This document shows positions 1 through 9,985 of a stretch of 64,000 bases of DNA, piece after piece; position 1 is the first letter of the stretch, and the number at the start of each line of letters is the position of its first letter. The notes beneath the pieces are model-generated. The model had not been told where the DNA came from. It worked only from the letters and a program-made list of their open reading frames with translations, and ran no database searches. This DNA comes from Microvirga pakistanensis (GTDB lineage Bacteria; Pseudomonadota; Alphaproteobacteria; Rhizobiales; Beijerinckiaceae), in assembly GCF_004458765.1 (NCBI RefSeq), contig NZ_SPJX01000029.1, positions 64,623 to 128,622 of the forward strand, in the 5' to 3' direction. Made by a program: the position numbers and the translations under genes.

Positions 1-2
1 CC

Positions 3-272
3 CGTCTAGGGTCGACCCGGCATACGATCGCGGCAGGCTGGGAACTCGAAGCCATCACCATGGCAGTACTCGGGGGCGTCAGCATTCTCGGCGGTTCCGG
101 CACGATCCCGGGCGTGGTGCTCGCGGCCATCGTCATGGGCCTCGTGACCTTTGGGCTCGGCCTGCTCAACGTGCCGGGCATCGTCATGTCGATCTTCATC
201 GGCCTGCTACTCATCCTCGTGATCGCACTGCCGATTCTGTTCCGTCGCATCCGCTCGAAGGCCGCCGCATGA
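3..272 (+). CDS. rhaQ: Rhamnose ABC transporter permease, C-terminal end (RhaQ-type, cut by window start)
   Basis: The reading frame is open from the first bases of the window, so only the last ~90 residues of the protein are seen. They contain the motif [17 protein letters not shown] typical of the last part of RbsC/RhaP/RhaQ sugar permeases, two hydrophobic segments and a basic tail (RRIRSK). The gene ends in a four-base overlap (ATGA) with the rhamnose mutarotase gene, and a rhamnulokinase follows. This matches the order rhaP-rhaQ-rhaU-rhaK known from Rhizobium leguminosarum. The family is clear from sequence; the assignment to rhamnose rests on the neighbours, and rhaP versus rhaQ cannot be settled from this fragment alone. 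Confidence 0.85.
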   Translation, partial: RLGSTRHTIAAGWELEAITMAVLGGVSILGGSGTIPGVVLAAIVMGLVTFGLGLLNVPGIVMSIFIGLLLILVIALPILFRRIRSKAAA

Positions 273-592
273 GCAAGAAAGAAAAACATGCATTCAAGAT
301 GCAGCTTCATCCGGGCATGGAGGAGGAATACCGCCGCCGCCATGATGAGATCTGGCCGGAGCTGGCCGAGCTGTTGAAGGACGCGGGCGTGGAGGACTAC
401 TCGATTCATCTCGACCGTGAGACCAACATCCTCTTCGCCGTGCTCTGGCGCCCGATCGATCACAACATGGCGGATCTTCCGAACCACCCGCTGATGAAGC
501 GCTGGTGGGCTTTCATGGCTGATATCATGGTGACCAATCCGGACCAGTCGCCGGTGGAGAAGCCGCTCGTCACCGTCTTCCATTTAGCGTGA
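269..592 (+). CDS. rhaM: L-rhamnose mutarotase
   Basis: Small 107-residue protein of the RhaM/RhaU family (called rhaU in rhizobia). It interconverts the alpha and beta anomers of L-rhamnose in the cytoplasm so that the kinase receives the right form. Family hallmarks are the opening [20 protein letters not shown], the central SIHLD...LFAVLW and the [12 protein letters not shown] segment. Length equals that of the family. Start is an ATG overlapping the upstream permease stop, indicating translational coupling; the kinase starts four bases after the stop. Function is well supported by family and context. Confidence 0.93.
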   Translation: MSKKEKHAFKMQLHPGMEEEYRRRHDEIWPELAELLKDAGVEDYSIHLDRETNILFAVLWRPIDHNMADLPNHPLMKRWWAFMADIMVTNPDQSPVEKPLVTVFHLA

Positions 593-596
593 GTCC

Positions 597-1976
597 ATGA
601 AGGTTGCGGTGCTCGATGTCGGCAAGACCAACGTCAAGGCCGTCGTTGTGGATCTGGAGGCCGGCCGCGAACTTGCGGCGCGCACGAAGCCGAACAAGGT
701 GCTGACGGACGGCCCCTATCCCCATTTCGACGTGGACGGGATTTTTACCTTCTTCATCGCCTCCTTGAAGGATCTTCATGCCGAATTCGGGTTCGAGGCC
801 GTCTCGATCACGGCCCACGGCGCAAGCGGCGCCCTTATTGCCGACGACGGCTTGGCCCTTCCGGTTCTCGACTACGAGTTCCGCTATTCGGCCGATATCG
901 ATCGCGCCTATGATGCGATCAGACCACCGTTCCGGGAAACCTTCTCGCCGCGCCTGCCCGGCGGACTGAACCTCGGAGCTCAGCTCCACTTCCAGAAAGC
1001 AACCTTTCCTGACGAGTTCAGGAACGTCCGCGCGATCGTCACCTATCCGCAATATTGGGGCTGGCGGCTGACCGGTGCTTCGGCCATGGATGTGACCTCT
1101 CTCGGATGCCATACGGATCTGTGGCTGCCGCGAACCGGTACGTTCTCCAGCCTTGTCGAGCGCCTCGATATCGCCGGTAAGCTGGCGCCGGTCAGAAAGC
1201 CCGCCGACATGCTGGGTCACGTGGCCGGCGACGTCGCCGCCAGGATCGGGCTCGTTGAGCCTGTTCCGGTCTATTGCGGCATCCACGATTCCAATGCGTC
1301 TCTTCTGCCGCATCTGCTTCAGCGCGAGGCGCCCTTCGCGGTGGTGTCGACAGGCACCTGGATCGTGCTGTTCGCGGTTGGTGGGGATCTCGATCGCCTT
1401 GCTCCCGAACGCGATACCCTGGCGAACGTCGATGCCCTCGGCCGCGCGGTGCCGTCGGCTCGCTTCATGGGCGGCCGGGAGTTCGAGCTGCTGACCGGAG
1501 GAAAAGGCGCGGCGACGCCACAGGCCGTCAAACGCGTGTTGGACGAGGGTGTTTTTCTGACACCGGGCGTCGTTCCCGGTTGCGGACCTTATCCTCATGC
1601 GCAGCATCGTGTCGTGAATGCCTCTCACGCACTCGATGCGGACGAGACCTATGTGGCGGCCTCGCTCTACGCTGCGTCGATGACGAAGACCTGCCTCGAC
1701 CTGACAGGTGCGGCCGGGCCGATCGTTGTGGAAGGTCCTTTCGCCCGCAACCGGCTCTACATCGAGGCTCTGTCCAACGCGGTTGCGCGCCCGGTCACGG
1801 CGGCAGCGGGCTCGACGGGGACGAGCATGGGAGCGGCACTCCTTGCTGCCCATCTTTCGGTGCCAACGATGTCGGCGTCGGAGGAGGCTGGTTCGACTCT
1901 CGCTTCGTCCGAGGATTACCGGCGGTACTGTAACGGGTGGGAGGCGCTTTTGCGTGGTGAGAGCCTCCACGGATGA
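597..1976 (+). CDS. rhaK: Rhamnulokinase / rhamnose kinase (FGGY family)
   Basis: A 459-residue FGGY-family carbohydrate kinase. The N-terminal phosphate-binding loop DVGKTNVK is at residues 7-14, the GIHDSNAS segment carries the likely catalytic Asp231, and STGTWIV (about residue 252) lies in the nucleotide-binding region; the C-terminal domain has VVEGPFARN and GSTGTSMGAALLA. In rhizobia RhaK is the last gene of the rhamnose operon and is also needed for uptake through the RhaSTPQ transporter. It lies directly behind the mutarotase gene. Nothing looks truncated. Confidence 0.92.
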   Translation: MKVAVLDVGKTNVKAVVVDLEAGRELAARTKPNKVLTDGPYPHFDVDGIFTFFIASLKDLHAEFGFEAVSITAHGASGALIADDGLALPVLDYEFRYSADIDRAYDAIRPPFRETFSPRLPGGLNLGAQLHFQKATFPDEFRNVRAIVTYPQYWGWRLTGASAMDVTSLGCHTDLWLPRTGTFSSLVERLDIAGKLAPVRKPADMLGHVAGDVAARIGLVEPVPVYCGIHDSNASLLPHLLQREAPFAVVSTGTWIVLFAVGGDLDRLAPERDTLANVDALGRAVPSARFMGGREFELLTGGKGAATPQAVKRVLDEGVFLTPGVVPGCGPYPHAQHRVVNASHALDADETYVAASLYAASMTKTCLDLTGAAGPIVVEGPFARNRLYIEALSNAVARPVTAAAGSTGTSMGAALLAAHLSVPTMSASEEAGSTLASSEDYRRYCNGWEALLRGESLHG

Positions 1977-2149
1977 GGTGCGCTCTACGGCACCTGGGGA
2001 ATTGCCGCCGGCGGCTCCAGAGACTCTGATCGGACCGGGTTCAGGACGTGATCGGCATCGAGCTGAAACCCTTGATTAACCTGGAAAGCGCATTCTTTCC
2101 TTACGTGAATCAGGGACTGGGCGGGCCCCTCATCCGGAGATGATTGCCC

Positions 2150-2521
2150 ATGACGGAGAAGACCCTCACCGAAGCGATCCAAGAGAAACTGAACATGATC
2201 GACCCTATCCTGAAAGCAATACAGGCCGGGGGAGATGAATCCTATCTTCGTGACCTCCAGACGCTGCTCAGAAAGAGCCTCGCCAGCCTCCTCGCCCTGT
2301 TCGAACGCGATCCCGGCCTTGATGCCGCGACGGCCGATCTCTACGCCGCGGCCGCCGCCATCGTGAAGGATGTCACGGCAGCGTCCCAGCCATATGCCCG
2401 GAAGCGCCGCCTGCTCAAGGAAGCGCAGGGACGCTTCGAGGAGAGAATCGCGTTGGCAAAGCCCAGGGAGCGCAAGCCTCCGGCTACGTGGCGTCAGAGC
2501 GAGCTCTTCTTTGCAGCCTGA
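2150..2521 (+). CDS. Hypothetical protein, helical, 123 residues
   Basis: I do not recognise a family. The frame encodes a charged, mostly alpha-helical protein (AIQEKLNMIDPILKAIQ, LQTLLRKSLASLLALF, KRRLLKEAQGRFEERIAL) with an alanine-rich centre and no signal peptide or membrane segment. The ATG at 2150 is preferred over a TTG six bases upstream because a GGAG sequence lies about ten bases before it. It stands alone between rhaK and the convergent nrdB. Codon use looks like that of its neighbours, so I think it is a real gene, but its function is unknown. Confidence 0.6.
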   Translation: MTEKTLTEAIQEKLNMIDPILKAIQAGGDESYLRDLQTLLRKSLASLLALFERDPGLDAATADLYAAAAAIVKDVTAASQPYARKRRLLKEAQGRFEERIALAKPRERKPPATWRQSELFFAA

Positions 2522-2652
2522 CTCATGCAGGAAGGTCTGCTGAAGGGGAGCTCGTCAGACGGATCATAAGGCGTGGATATCCATCGAAAGGGCCGGCGGC
2601 GTTCTGCCGCGCTGCATGGCCGCTTCCCGCGTCCGTCAGCATGTTCGATCAC

Positions 2653-2674
2653 GGTGCCGGGGAAGACCGGCACC
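2653..2674 (-). terminator. Hairpin downstream of nrdB (weak terminator candidate)
   Basis: Perfect 8-base inverted repeat GGTGCCGG / CCGGCACC with a six-base loop, about 60 bases past the nrdB stop on the minus strand. No clear T-run follows, so it is at best a Rho-assisted or processing hairpin. Confidence 0.3.
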
Positions 2675-2734
2675 CATCACGTCCAGTGAGGCCCCAACGG
2701 ACCCGCGAATGAGTCTCTCCGTCGGTTCCGAGGA

Positions 2735-3835
2735 TCAGTCCCAGGCCAGAGCGCCTCCGCTCTGGTAGTCGATGACGCGGGTTTCGAAGAAGTTCTTCTC
2801 CTTCTTCAGGTCCATCGCCTCCGACATCCACGGAAACGGATTCTCGGCCTCGGGGAACACGAAGGTCAATCCGAGCTGCGCGCAGCGGCGGTTGGCGATG
2901 AAGTGCATGTACTGCTCGCACAAGGCGGCGTTCAGGCCCAAGAAGCCACGCGGCATCGTATCCCGGCCATAGGCCGCTTCGAGCTCGGCCGCCTCGCGCA
3001 GCATCTGCCGGACTTCCTCCTGGAACGCGGCCGTCCACAGGTGCGGGTTCTCGATCCGGATCTGGTTGATCACATCGATGCCGAAGTTGAGGTGAATGCT
3101 CTCGTCGCGCAGGATATATTGGTACTGCTCGGCGATGCCGACCATCTTGTTGCGCCGGCCCAGCGCCAGGATCTGGGCAAACCCGGTGTAGAACCACATC
3201 CCCTCGAAGACGACATAGAAGGCGATGAGATCGCGCAGGAAAGCCTGGTCCGCCTCGGGCGTGCCGGTAGTGAAGGAGGGATTCTCGATCCCTTGGGTAT
3301 GCCGGAGGGCCCAGGCGGCCTTGTCGGTGATGGACGGAATCTCCCGGTACATGTTGAAGAGCTCGCCCTCGTCGAGGCCGAGGCTCTCGACGATATACTG
3401 GAAGGTGTGGGTGTGGACCGCTTCCTCGAAGGCCTGCCGCAGCAGGTATTGCCGGCATTCCGGGTTGGTGAGGTGGCGATAGATCGCCAGGACGATGTTG
3501 TTGGCCACCAGGCTCTCCGATGCGGCGAAGAACCCGAGATTGCGCTTGACCATGCGCCGCTCGTCCTCGGTCAACCCGTCGCGGGATTTCCAGAGCGCGA
3601 TGTCGGCCTGCATGGAGACCTCGGTGGGCATCCAATGGTTGTTGCAGGCCGCGAGATACTTTTCCCAGGCCCATTTGTACTTGAGCGGGAGCAACTGGTT
3701 CACGTCGGCACGGCAATTGATCATGGCCTTCTCGTCGACGCTGACGCGGCCGCCGCTGCGGTCGATGGAGCCCAGTCCCGTCGTATCCGCGGGGGAGGGC
3801 AATGAGGGGGATCGGGGTTCGTTCCAGTCGAGCAT
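2735..3835 (-). CDS. nrdB: Ribonucleotide reductase small subunit, class Ic-like (Phe at the radical-Tyr site)
   Basis: Ferritin-fold beta subunit of ribonucleoside-diphosphate reductase, 366 residues from the ATG at 3835; an AAGGA sequence precedes that start, while an in-frame start further upstream would add an atypical Arg/Pro-rich leader. Metal ligands are Glu107 (ASESL), Glu138 and His141 ([10 protein letters not shown]), Glu211 (FEGMW), Glu245 and His248 (RDESIHLNF). The position of the E. coli tyrosyl radical (ligand His + 4) is Phe145, and the first ligand is Glu rather than Asp. Both features and the ligand spacing (31, 3, 70, 34, 3) are those of the Chlamydia trachomatis class Ic subunit, which uses a Mn(IV)/Fe(III) cofactor. 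It follows nrdA with a 91-base gap and shares its riboswitch. Confidence 0.95.
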   Translation of the reverse strand: MLDWNEPRSPSLPSPADTTGLGSIDRSGGRVSVDEKAMINCRADVNQLLPLKYKWAWEKYLAACNNHWMPTEVSMQADIALWKSRDGLTEDERRMVKRNLGFFAASESLVANNIVLAIYRHLTNPECRQYLLRQAFEEAVHTHTFQYIVESLGLDEGELFNMYREIPSITDKAAWALRHTQGIENPSFTTGTPEADQAFLRDLIAFYVVFEGMWFYTGFAQILALGRRNKMVGIAEQYQYILRDESIHLNFGIDVINQIRIENPHLWTAAFQEEVRQMLREAAELEAAYGRDTMPRGFLGLNAALCEQYMHFIANRRCAQLGLTFVFPEAENPFPWMSEAMDLKKEKNFFETRVIDYQSGGALAWD

Positions 3836-3926
3836 GGGATTGTCCTTGAGCGGTCGGGTAGGGGGCCGCGCGCAAGAGTTCCGGGCGCGGCCGCACATGA
3901 AAACGGATCGGAGACGTGTCGCGGGA

Positions 3927-6779
3927 CTACTGGCACGCCTCGCAGCTGGGATCGTCGAGGGAGCAGGCCATGCCCACGGCGCCGGCCGAGGCCGGGGCCA
4001 CCGGAACGGCGTTCAGCTTCCCGTCGGTGCCTTTCAGCGTCGATTTTTCCACGTGGGTCGCCGCGGTCGCGCGCAGATAATAGGTTGTCTTCAGCCCGCG
4101 TTCCCAAGCCAGCCGGTACATCCCGTCGAGTCTCCGGCCGTTCGGGTTGGCGATGTAGAGATTGAGCGACTGGGCCTGATCGATCCATTTCTGACGCCGG
4201 GCCGCCGCCTCGATCAGCCACGACGGCTCGATCTCGAAGGCGGTGGCATAGAGTGCTTTGAGATCGTCCGGAACACGGTCGATCGGAGCGAGGCTGCCGT
4301 CGAAATACTTCAAGTCCGCGATCATTACCTCGTCCCAAAGACCGCGAGCCTTCAGATCCTCCACGAGGGCCGGGTTCACTACCGTGAAGTCGCCCGACAT
4401 GTTGGCCTTGACGTAGAGATTGCGGAAGGTCGGCTCGATGGATTGCGAGACGCCGCAGATGTTGGAGATCGTGGCGGTGGGCGCAATTGCCATGACGTTG
4501 GAATTGCGCATGCCCACGCGCATGACCAGGTCCCGAAGGGCGCCCCAGTCCAGGGTCGACGACCGGTCGAGAGCGAGCCCGCCACGTGCCTCCGCGAGAA
4601 GCTCGAGAGAATCGATGGGCAGGATTCCTCTCGACCAGAGCGAGCCTTCGAAGCTCGGGTAGCGGCCGCGCTCCACCGCGAGATCGCAGGAGGCTGCGAT
4701 TGCATGATAGCTGATCGCCTCCATGCTCTCGTCCGCGAAGGTGACGGCACCCTCGGATGCCACGGGCAGGCGCAAGGTATGAAGCGCATCCTGGTAGCCC
4801 ATCAGGCCGAGCCCGACAGGGCGGTGGCGCAGGTTGGAGCGGCGCGCTTCCGGGATCGTGTAGAAGTTGATGTCGATCACGTTGTCGAGCATCCGCATGG
4901 CGGTCCTGACGGTGCGTGCGAGGCGCTCATGATCGATCCCCTGTGGCGTCACATGACGTGCGAGATTGACCGAACCGAGATTGCAGACTGCGACTTCGTC
5001 CAGCGAGGTGTTGAGCGTGATCTCCGTGCAGAGGTTGGACGAGTGCACGACCCCGACGTGTCCCTGAGGCGAGCGGATGTTGCAGGGATCCTTGAACGTG
5101 ATCCAGGGATGTCCCGTCTCGAACAGCATGGTCAGCATGCGGCGCCAGAGATCAATGGCGCGCACCTGCCGGAAGACCTTGATGGCACCCTGGGCGGCCT
5201 TGGCCTCGTAGGCTTCGTAAGCCGCCCTGAAGGCCGGCCCGTAGAGATCATGCAGATCCGGCGTCTCGTCCGGGGAGAACAGGGTCCAGACCCCGTCCTC
5301 GGCCACACGCTGCATGAACAGATCCGGAATCCAGTTCGCAGTGTTCATGTCATGGGTGCGGCGGCGGTCGTCGCCCGTGTTCTTACGCAGGTCGAGGAAC
5401 TCCTCGATATCGATGTGCCAGGTCTCGAGATAGGCACAGACCGCTCCCTTGCGCTTGCCGCCCTGGTTGACCGCGATGGCCGTGTCGTTGGCGACCTTCA
5501 GGAACGGCACCACACCCTGGCTCTCACCGTTCGTGCCCTTGATATGGGCCCCGAGACCGCGCACGCGCGTCCAGTCGTTGCCCAGTCCGCCAGAGTATTT
5601 GGCCAGGAGGGCATTGTCCTTCACGCTCTTGAAGATGCCGTCGAGATCGTCCGGCACCGTCGTCAGGAAGCAGGAGGAGAGCTGCGGCCGCGTCGTCCCG
5701 GCATTGAACAGGGTTGGGGTCGAGGCCATGAAGTCGAACGATGACAGGAGATCGTAGAAGGCGATCGCCTTCTCTTCCCGGTCGATCTCGCGCAGGGCGA
5801 GTCCCATGGCGACCCGCATGAAGAAGGCCTGCGGCAGCTCGAACCGTGTGCCGGCCACATGCAGGAAGTAGCGGTCGTAGAGCGTCTGCAGGCCGAGATA
5901 CTGGAAATTCAGGTCCCGCTCCGGCTTGAGCGCGGCCGCGAGGCGAGCGAGGTCGAAGCGGGCGAGTTCCGGATCGAGCAGCTCGGCCGCGATGCCCTTC
6001 CGCACATAGGCCGGGAAATACTCGGCATAGCGTTCGGCCATCTCGGCCTGGGTCGCCTGCCGGTGCCCTCCGTGTACCGCGCTCAGGGCCTCTCGACGCA
6101 AGCTGTCCAGAAGGAGGCGCGCGCTGACGTAAGCATAATCCGGTTCCCGCTCCACAAGCGTGCGGGCGGCGAGAACCGGCGCCAGCGCCAGCTCGGCCTC
6201 GGTGATGCCGTCATAGAGGTTGCGTCGGGTCTCGGTCAGGATCGCTGCGGCTGAGACGTCCGCTAGGCCATCGCACGCTTCGGCCACGAGAGCCTGAAGG
6301 CGCTCCATATCGAGACGAGCACGCGTGCCATCCTGGAGCGTCACGTGGAGGAGGGGCTCCTCCGCGATAACGCTGGGCAGGGCCTTCGCCCGCTCGGCGG
6401 CGCGCTGCTCACGGTAGAGCACGTAGGCGCGAGCCACTTTGTGGTGGCCGCCGCGCATCAGCGCGAGTTCGACCTGATCCTGAACCTCCTCGATATGGAA
6501 CGTGCGCCCCGTCTCGGCGCGGCGGGTGAGGGCGGAGACGATCTCCGACGTCAGGACAGCGACTGTTTCATGGATCCGCCGAGAGGCGGCGGCCGTCGAG
6601 CCTTCGATGCCGAGGAAGGCTTTGGTCAGCGCCACCCCGATCTTCGAGGCATCGAAAGGCGTGACGCTGCCGTTGCGCCGAATGATCCGGTAATCGGACA
6701 CAGGCCGTGATGAGGAATCCGCGGAGGGAGTGGAAGATACCGCCCCTGTTGCAGGCGCGATGGAGAGAGTGGTGGACAT
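3927..6779 (-). CDS. nrdA: Ribonucleotide reductase large subunit
   Basis: Catalytic alpha subunit, 950 residues, reducing ribonucleoside diphosphates to deoxy forms in the cytoplasm. An ATP-cone ([14 protein letters not shown], residues ~30-130) is followed by a second, less typical cone-like segment (~145-240), then the ten-stranded barrel. Active-site residues are visible: Cys369 (SSCFLTT), Asn582/Cys584/Glu586 (NLCTEI) and Cys599 (VCNLGSVNL). The C-terminus DPSCEACQ carries the Cys946/Cys949 redox pair used by thioredoxin or glutaredoxin. N-terminal extension and doubled cone-like region are longer than in E. coli NrdA (761 residues), again resembling the chlamydial type. Expression is probably controlled by the cobalamin riboswitch in its leader. 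Confidence 0.95.
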   Translation of the reverse strand: MSTTLSIAPATGAVSSTPSADSSSRPVSDYRIIRRNGSVTPFDASKIGVALTKAFLGIEGSTAAASRRIHETVAVLTSEIVSALTRRAETGRTFHIEEVQDQVELALMRGGHHKVARAYVLYREQRAAERAKALPSVIAEEPLLHVTLQDGTRARLDMERLQALVAEACDGLADVSAAAILTETRRNLYDGITEAELALAPVLAARTLVEREPDYAYVSARLLLDSLRREALSAVHGGHRQATQAEMAERYAEYFPAYVRKGIAAELLDPELARFDLARLAAALKPERDLNFQYLGLQTLYDRYFLHVAGTRFELPQAFFMRVAMGLALREIDREEKAIAFYDLLSSFDFMASTPTLFNAGTTRPQLSSCFLTTVPDDLDGIFKSVKDNALLAKYSGGLGNDWTRVRGLGAHIKGTNGESQGVVPFLKVANDTAIAVNQGGKRKGAVCAYLETWHIDIEEFLDLRKNTGDDRRRTHDMNTANWIPDLFMQRVAEDGVWTLFSPDETPDLHDLYGPAFRAAYEAYEAKAAQGAIKVFRQVRAIDLWRRMLTMLFETGHPWITFKDPCNIRSPQGHVGVVHSSNLCTEITLNTSLDEVAVCNLGSVNLARHVTPQGIDHERLARTVRTAMRMLDNVIDINFYTIPEARRSNLRHRPVGLGLMGYQDALHTLRLPVASEGAVTFADESMEAISYHAIAASCDLAVERGRYPSFEGSLWSRGILPIDSLELLAEARGGLALDRSSTLDWGALRDLVMRVGMRNSNVMAIAPTATISNICGVSQSIEPTFRNLYVKANMSGDFTVVNPALVEDLKARGLWDEVMIADLKYFDGSLAPIDRVPDDLKALYATAFEIEPSWLIEAAARRQKWIDQAQSLNLYIANPNGRRLDGMYRLAWERGLKTTYYLRATAATHVEKSTLKGTDGKLNAVPVAPASAGAVGMACSLDDPSCEACQ

Positions 6780-6892
6780 TCGGCAACCCCATACAAGTTG
6801 GGGGCATGGGCCGAGGAACGCATCCTACGCCCGCGCAATGGCGCGGTGCACTGAGCGATCCATCGGGGCACCCCGCCCGAGGACATGATCGT

Positions 6893-7070
6893 CAGCCCTG
6901 GGCAGGTCTCCTGGCTTGCGGGTCGTCGCCTTCTGCCGGCCTTCCCGGTGATCGCTCACCAGTGACGCTGGATGGCAGGAGACTCGTCGCTCACAGTTGC
7001 GGGGGCAGCCCCGGATTCACCTCAATGGTTCACCGGATTCCCTCTTAGCTCCGGATGCTGATCCGGAGAC
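6893..7070 (-). promoter_or_regulatory. Cobalamin (B12) riboswitch upstream of nrdAB
   Basis: Read on the minus strand, the leader contains the hallmarks of the adenosylcobalamin riboswitch in order: AGAGGGAATCCGGTGAA, the core CTGCCCCCGCAACTGT (complement of 6993-7008), a CACTGG and GGGAAGGC stem region, and the B12 box GCCAGGAGACCTGCC (complement of 6901-6915). A perfect 8-base hairpin (CTCCGGAT/ATCCGGAG) opens it near 7067. It ends about 115 bases before the nrdA start and reads in the same direction. In bacteria that also own the B12-dependent class II reductase, such switches turn off the class I enzyme when B12 is present. I see no U-tract before nrdA, so control is more likely at translation or by a Rho-type mechanism. 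Confidence 0.93.
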
Positions 7071-7227
7071 CCATGACTACTACATATGGTGCAGGCGCGA
7101 TCGGCCAGCGTCAACATGATGAGCACGGGCTGGAAGACGTGTCCCCAGGTTCTTTACACCATGTCCACATGGATCCGTTGCAGCCTTTCAACGAGGGTCG
7201 CCAGCTGCGAATGATGCTGCCGGCGCA

Positions 7228-8943
7228 TCAGATTGCTTCGTCGGAAACAAGAAGTCCCTGGCGGCGCTTGGACCGGGCGAAAGTCGGATCGGGAATGGGA
7301 ACTGCATCCATGAGCTCCCGTGTATAGACCTCGCGAGGATTCTCGAAGACCTCGCGGCGGGAGCCGATCTCCACGATCCTGCCATACCGCATGACGGCAA
7401 CGGCATGGCTCATCCGTTCGATGATGGCCATGTCATGGGAGATGAAAAGATAGGCCAGTCCCAGCGATTCCTGAAGCTCGAGCATCAGGTCGAGGACCTG
7501 CGCTCTCACCGAGACGTCGAGGGCCGCGACACTCTCGTCGGCGATGATGAGTTCCGGTTCCAGGATGAGGGCGCGGGCGATGCAGATCCGCTGGCGCTGA
7601 CCGCCGGAGAACTCGTGCGGGTAGCGCGTGCGGTGATCCGGCGACAGCCTGACCTGCTGGAGAACCTGCGCCACGCGCTCCTCCCGTTCCCGACGGCTCC
7701 CGATCCCATGGATGGCAAGCGGCTCCGCGATCAGCGCACCGACGCTCATGCGCGGATCGAGGGAGGCATAGGGATCCTGGAAGATCATCTGCACCTTCCG
7801 GCGGACCGCCTTCAGCTCCCGTGTCGAGAGATTGCGGATGGAGCGGCCGCCGACGAGAATGTCGCCGGTCCAGGGGATCAGATTGGCGATCGCCTTTCCG
7901 GTCGTCGATTTGCCCGAGCCGCTCTCCCCCACGAGGCCGAGGGTCTGACCGGCCGGGATGGAGAACGACACGTCCTTGACCGCCTGGACGGGCGCAGGCC
8001 TCGGGCCGAGCAGGCTGCCCGGCTGCTGGAAACTGACATTGAGATCCCGCACCACCAGAACGGGCGCGGCGGCATCCTTCTGCACGGGCTCGCGTTCCGC
8101 GGACAGGACAGGCGGGCCATCCGTGCCCTTGCGCTCGCCCAGGCGCGGGACGGCGCTCAGAAGTTCGCGGGTATAGGCCGCCTTGGGGCAAAGAAAGATA
8201 TCGTCCACCGGGCTCGTCTCAACGATGCGGCCCGTCTTCATCATGACTACGCGATCGGCCATTTCCGCAACCACGCCCATGTCGTGCGTGATGAGGATCG
8301 TGGAGGTTCCGAAATCGGCGCTCAGTTCGCGCATGAGCCGGAGGATCTGAGCCTGCACGCGCACGTCGAGGGCGGTCGTGGGCTCATCGGCGATCAGAAC
8401 CTTCGGGCGACAGGAGAGCGCCATGCCGATCATCACACGCTGGCGCATTCCGCCGGAAAGCTCGTGCGGGTATTGACGCAGGCGCCGTGCCGGGTCCGTG
8501 ATGTGGACGGCGTCCAGCATATCCTTGGAGCGCGCCAGGGCCTCCTGCTCGCCCACGCCTTGATGGATGCGGATCGCCTCGCTCATCTGTGCGCCGATGG
8601 TCATCACCGGATTGAGCGAAGTCATCGGTTCCTGGAAGATCATGGCGACGTCGCCGCCGCGCACCTTCCGCATCTCGGCCTCGGACAGGGACAGAAGATC
8701 GCGGCCGGAGAGCTGAATCGAGCCGCGGGCGACCCGAAGGCTCGATTTCGGCAAGAGCCGCATGATCGCCAGCGACGTGACCGACTTGCCCGATCCGGAT
8801 TCGCCTGCAAGGCACAGGGTTTCGCGAGGCGCGAGCGTGAAGCTCACGTCCTCGAGAATGGGGCGCAGACCGTTCGGAGTCCGAGCCTCCACCCACAGGT
8901 CCTGAACGGAAAGGACAGGTGCGGTCACGGCTTCCACGATCAT
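7228..8943 (-). CDS. Peptide/nickel-type ABC importer ATPase, fused DppD-DppF
   Basis: One 571-residue protein carrying two complete ABC ATPase domains that are separate DppD and DppF proteins in many bacteria. Domain 1 has Walker A GESGSGKS (47-54), signature LSGGMRQRV and Walker [10 protein letters not shown]; domain 2 (from ~295) has [18 protein letters not shown] and ADESVAALD. Each is followed by the oligopeptide-type C-terminal stretch. It overlaps the formamidase stop by four bases (ATGA) and is the last gene of the amide operon. It energises uptake by the permeases and binding protein encoded upstream. Confidence 0.93.
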   Translation of the reverse strand: MIVEAVTAPVLSVQDLWVEARTPNGLRPILEDVSFTLAPRETLCLAGESGSGKSVTSLAIMRLLPKSSLRVARGSIQLSGRDLLSLSEAEMRKVRGGDVAMIFQEPMTSLNPVMTIGAQMSEAIRIHQGVGEQEALARSKDMLDAVHITDPARRLRQYPHELSGGMRQRVMIGMALSCRPKVLIADEPTTALDVRVQAQILRLMRELSADFGTSTILITHDMGVVAEMADRVVMMKTGRIVETSPVDDIFLCPKAAYTRELLSAVPRLGERKGTDGPPVLSAEREPVQKDAAAPVLVVRDLNVSFQQPGSLLGPRPAPVQAVKDVSFSIPAGQTLGLVGESGSGKSTTGKAIANLIPWTGDILVGGRSIRNLSTRELKAVRRKVQMIFQDPYASLDPRMSVGALIAEPLAIHGIGSRREREERVAQVLQQVRLSPDHRTRYPHEFSGGQRQRICIARALILEPELIIADESVAALDVSVRAQVLDLMLELQESLGLAYLFISHDMAIIERMSHAVAVMRYGRIVEIGSRREVFENPREVYTRELMDAVPIPDPTFARSKRRQGLLVSDEAI

Positions 8944-9884
8944 GCGAACACGATCCTCGGGAAGTAGAACGACACCACCCAGTTCGGCATATCCACGATC
9001 TCGCTGATGCGCAGGTCGCCGCAGACCGAGCAGAGCATATAGGCGTCAACGGGCGCCATGCCGTGCTCCTTTGCGAGCAGGTCGATCATCCGCATCAGGC
9101 TTTCACGCACGGCCGTCATGAGATCAGGGCCGATTCCGGTCGTCACCTCATAGCCCGCACCGTCGAGATGCCGGGTCACCGGTCCGTCGGTGGTGAACCG
9201 GGGCGTTTCCAGCCGTGCATCCTTCACCAGGTCGATGTGGACCGTGACGTTCATCTGGCTTTCGATGGCCGTGCCGCAGACCTCGCCGTCCCCCTGCGCC
9301 GCATGGGTATCGCCGATCGACAGGAGGGCACCGGTCACTTCAACGGGCAGATAGAGGGTAGTCCCGACGGACACGTCGCGGATGTCGAGATTGCCGCCGA
9401 CCCGTCGCGGCGGAACGACGGAATGGAGTCCGGCTTCGGCCGGAGCGAGGCCGATCGTGCCGGTGAAAGGCTTGAGCGGAACCCGGCCGCCCGGCCCGTA
9501 CATGGCGGGCGCCATCGTCGAGGGATCGTATTTCCAGACGTGAAGAGCGGGCTCCAGGAACTGATCGGCGAGAAGGCCGAAGCCGGGAATGTTGGCCGTC
9601 CAGCCATGGCCCGAGGGCTCGAAATGGCGGATCGTCACCTTGAGGGCGTCACCGGGTTCGGCACCTTCGACATAGACGGGACCGGTGACGGGATTGACCT
9701 TCCCGAAGTCCAGAACCTTCAGATGGTCGATGGTGGCGTCGGACCCGAGCTGTCCTCCCGAGGAATCGAGGCATTCGAAGTGGATCGTGGAGCCTGGCTT
9801 GCAGGTCACGGCCGGCGGGAAGTCCCGGTTCCAGCCCAAATGATGCTGTGCACGGTGAATGGTGTGGTCGCATGCCACGCACAT
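8940..9884 (-). CDS. fmdA: Acetamidase/formamidase family enzyme
   Basis: A 314-residue member of the FmdA/AmdA family, which hydrolyses formamide or short aliphatic amides to ammonia and the carboxylic acid in the cytoplasm. Recognisable stretches are the substrate-pocket region HFECLDSSGGQ, VTGPVYVEGAEPGD, GIGDTHAAQGDGEVCGTAIE-like (residues ~185-205, with the conserved His and Glu) and the C-terminal YMLCSVCGDLRISEIVD. The start at 9884 has an AGGAGG site about nine bases upstream. It sits between the ABC binding-protein gene and the ATPase gene, and the operon begins with AmiC/AmiR homologues, so an amide is very likely the transported substrate. Formamide versus acetamide cannot be decided here. 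Confidence 0.92.
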   Translation of the reverse strand: MCVACDHTIHRAQHHLGWNRDFPPAVTCKPGSTIHFECLDSSGGQLGSDATIDHLKVLDFGKVNPVTGPVYVEGAEPGDALKVTIRHFEPSGHGWTANIPGFGLLADQFLEPALHVWKYDPSTMAPAMYGPGGRVPLKPFTGTIGLAPAEAGLHSVVPPRRVGGNLDIRDVSVGTTLYLPVEVTGALLSIGDTHAAQGDGEVCGTAIESQMNVTVHIDLVKDARLETPRFTTDGPVTRHLDGAGYEVTTGIGPDLMTAVRESLMRMIDLLAKEHGMAPVDAYMLCSVCGDLRISEIVDMPNWVVSFYFPRIVFA

Positions 9885-9985
9885 CGGCGTGCCTCCTGTT
9901 CTGATGGTCCGCCCTGTGGCGGGCTGTATGCTGTGAAGAGGGATGCCCGGGAGGCTTGCCTCCCGGGATTGTAGTCCTGTGGATG

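Noticed and set aside
3495..5744. A 749-codon open frame on the plus strand
   Set aside because: It lies opposite nrdA/nrdB, whose protein products are unmistakable; its composition (Arg/His/Gly-rich) is that of an antisense frame in GC-rich DNA.
7077..7092. Possible NrdR box before nrdA (CTACTACATATGGTGC)
   Set aside because: Only 11 of 16 positions fit the NrdR consensus on the minus strand and no second box at the usual spacing was found.
7405..8967. A 520-codon plus-strand open frame
   Set aside because: Antisense shadow of the fused ABC ATPase gene; no recognisable domain.
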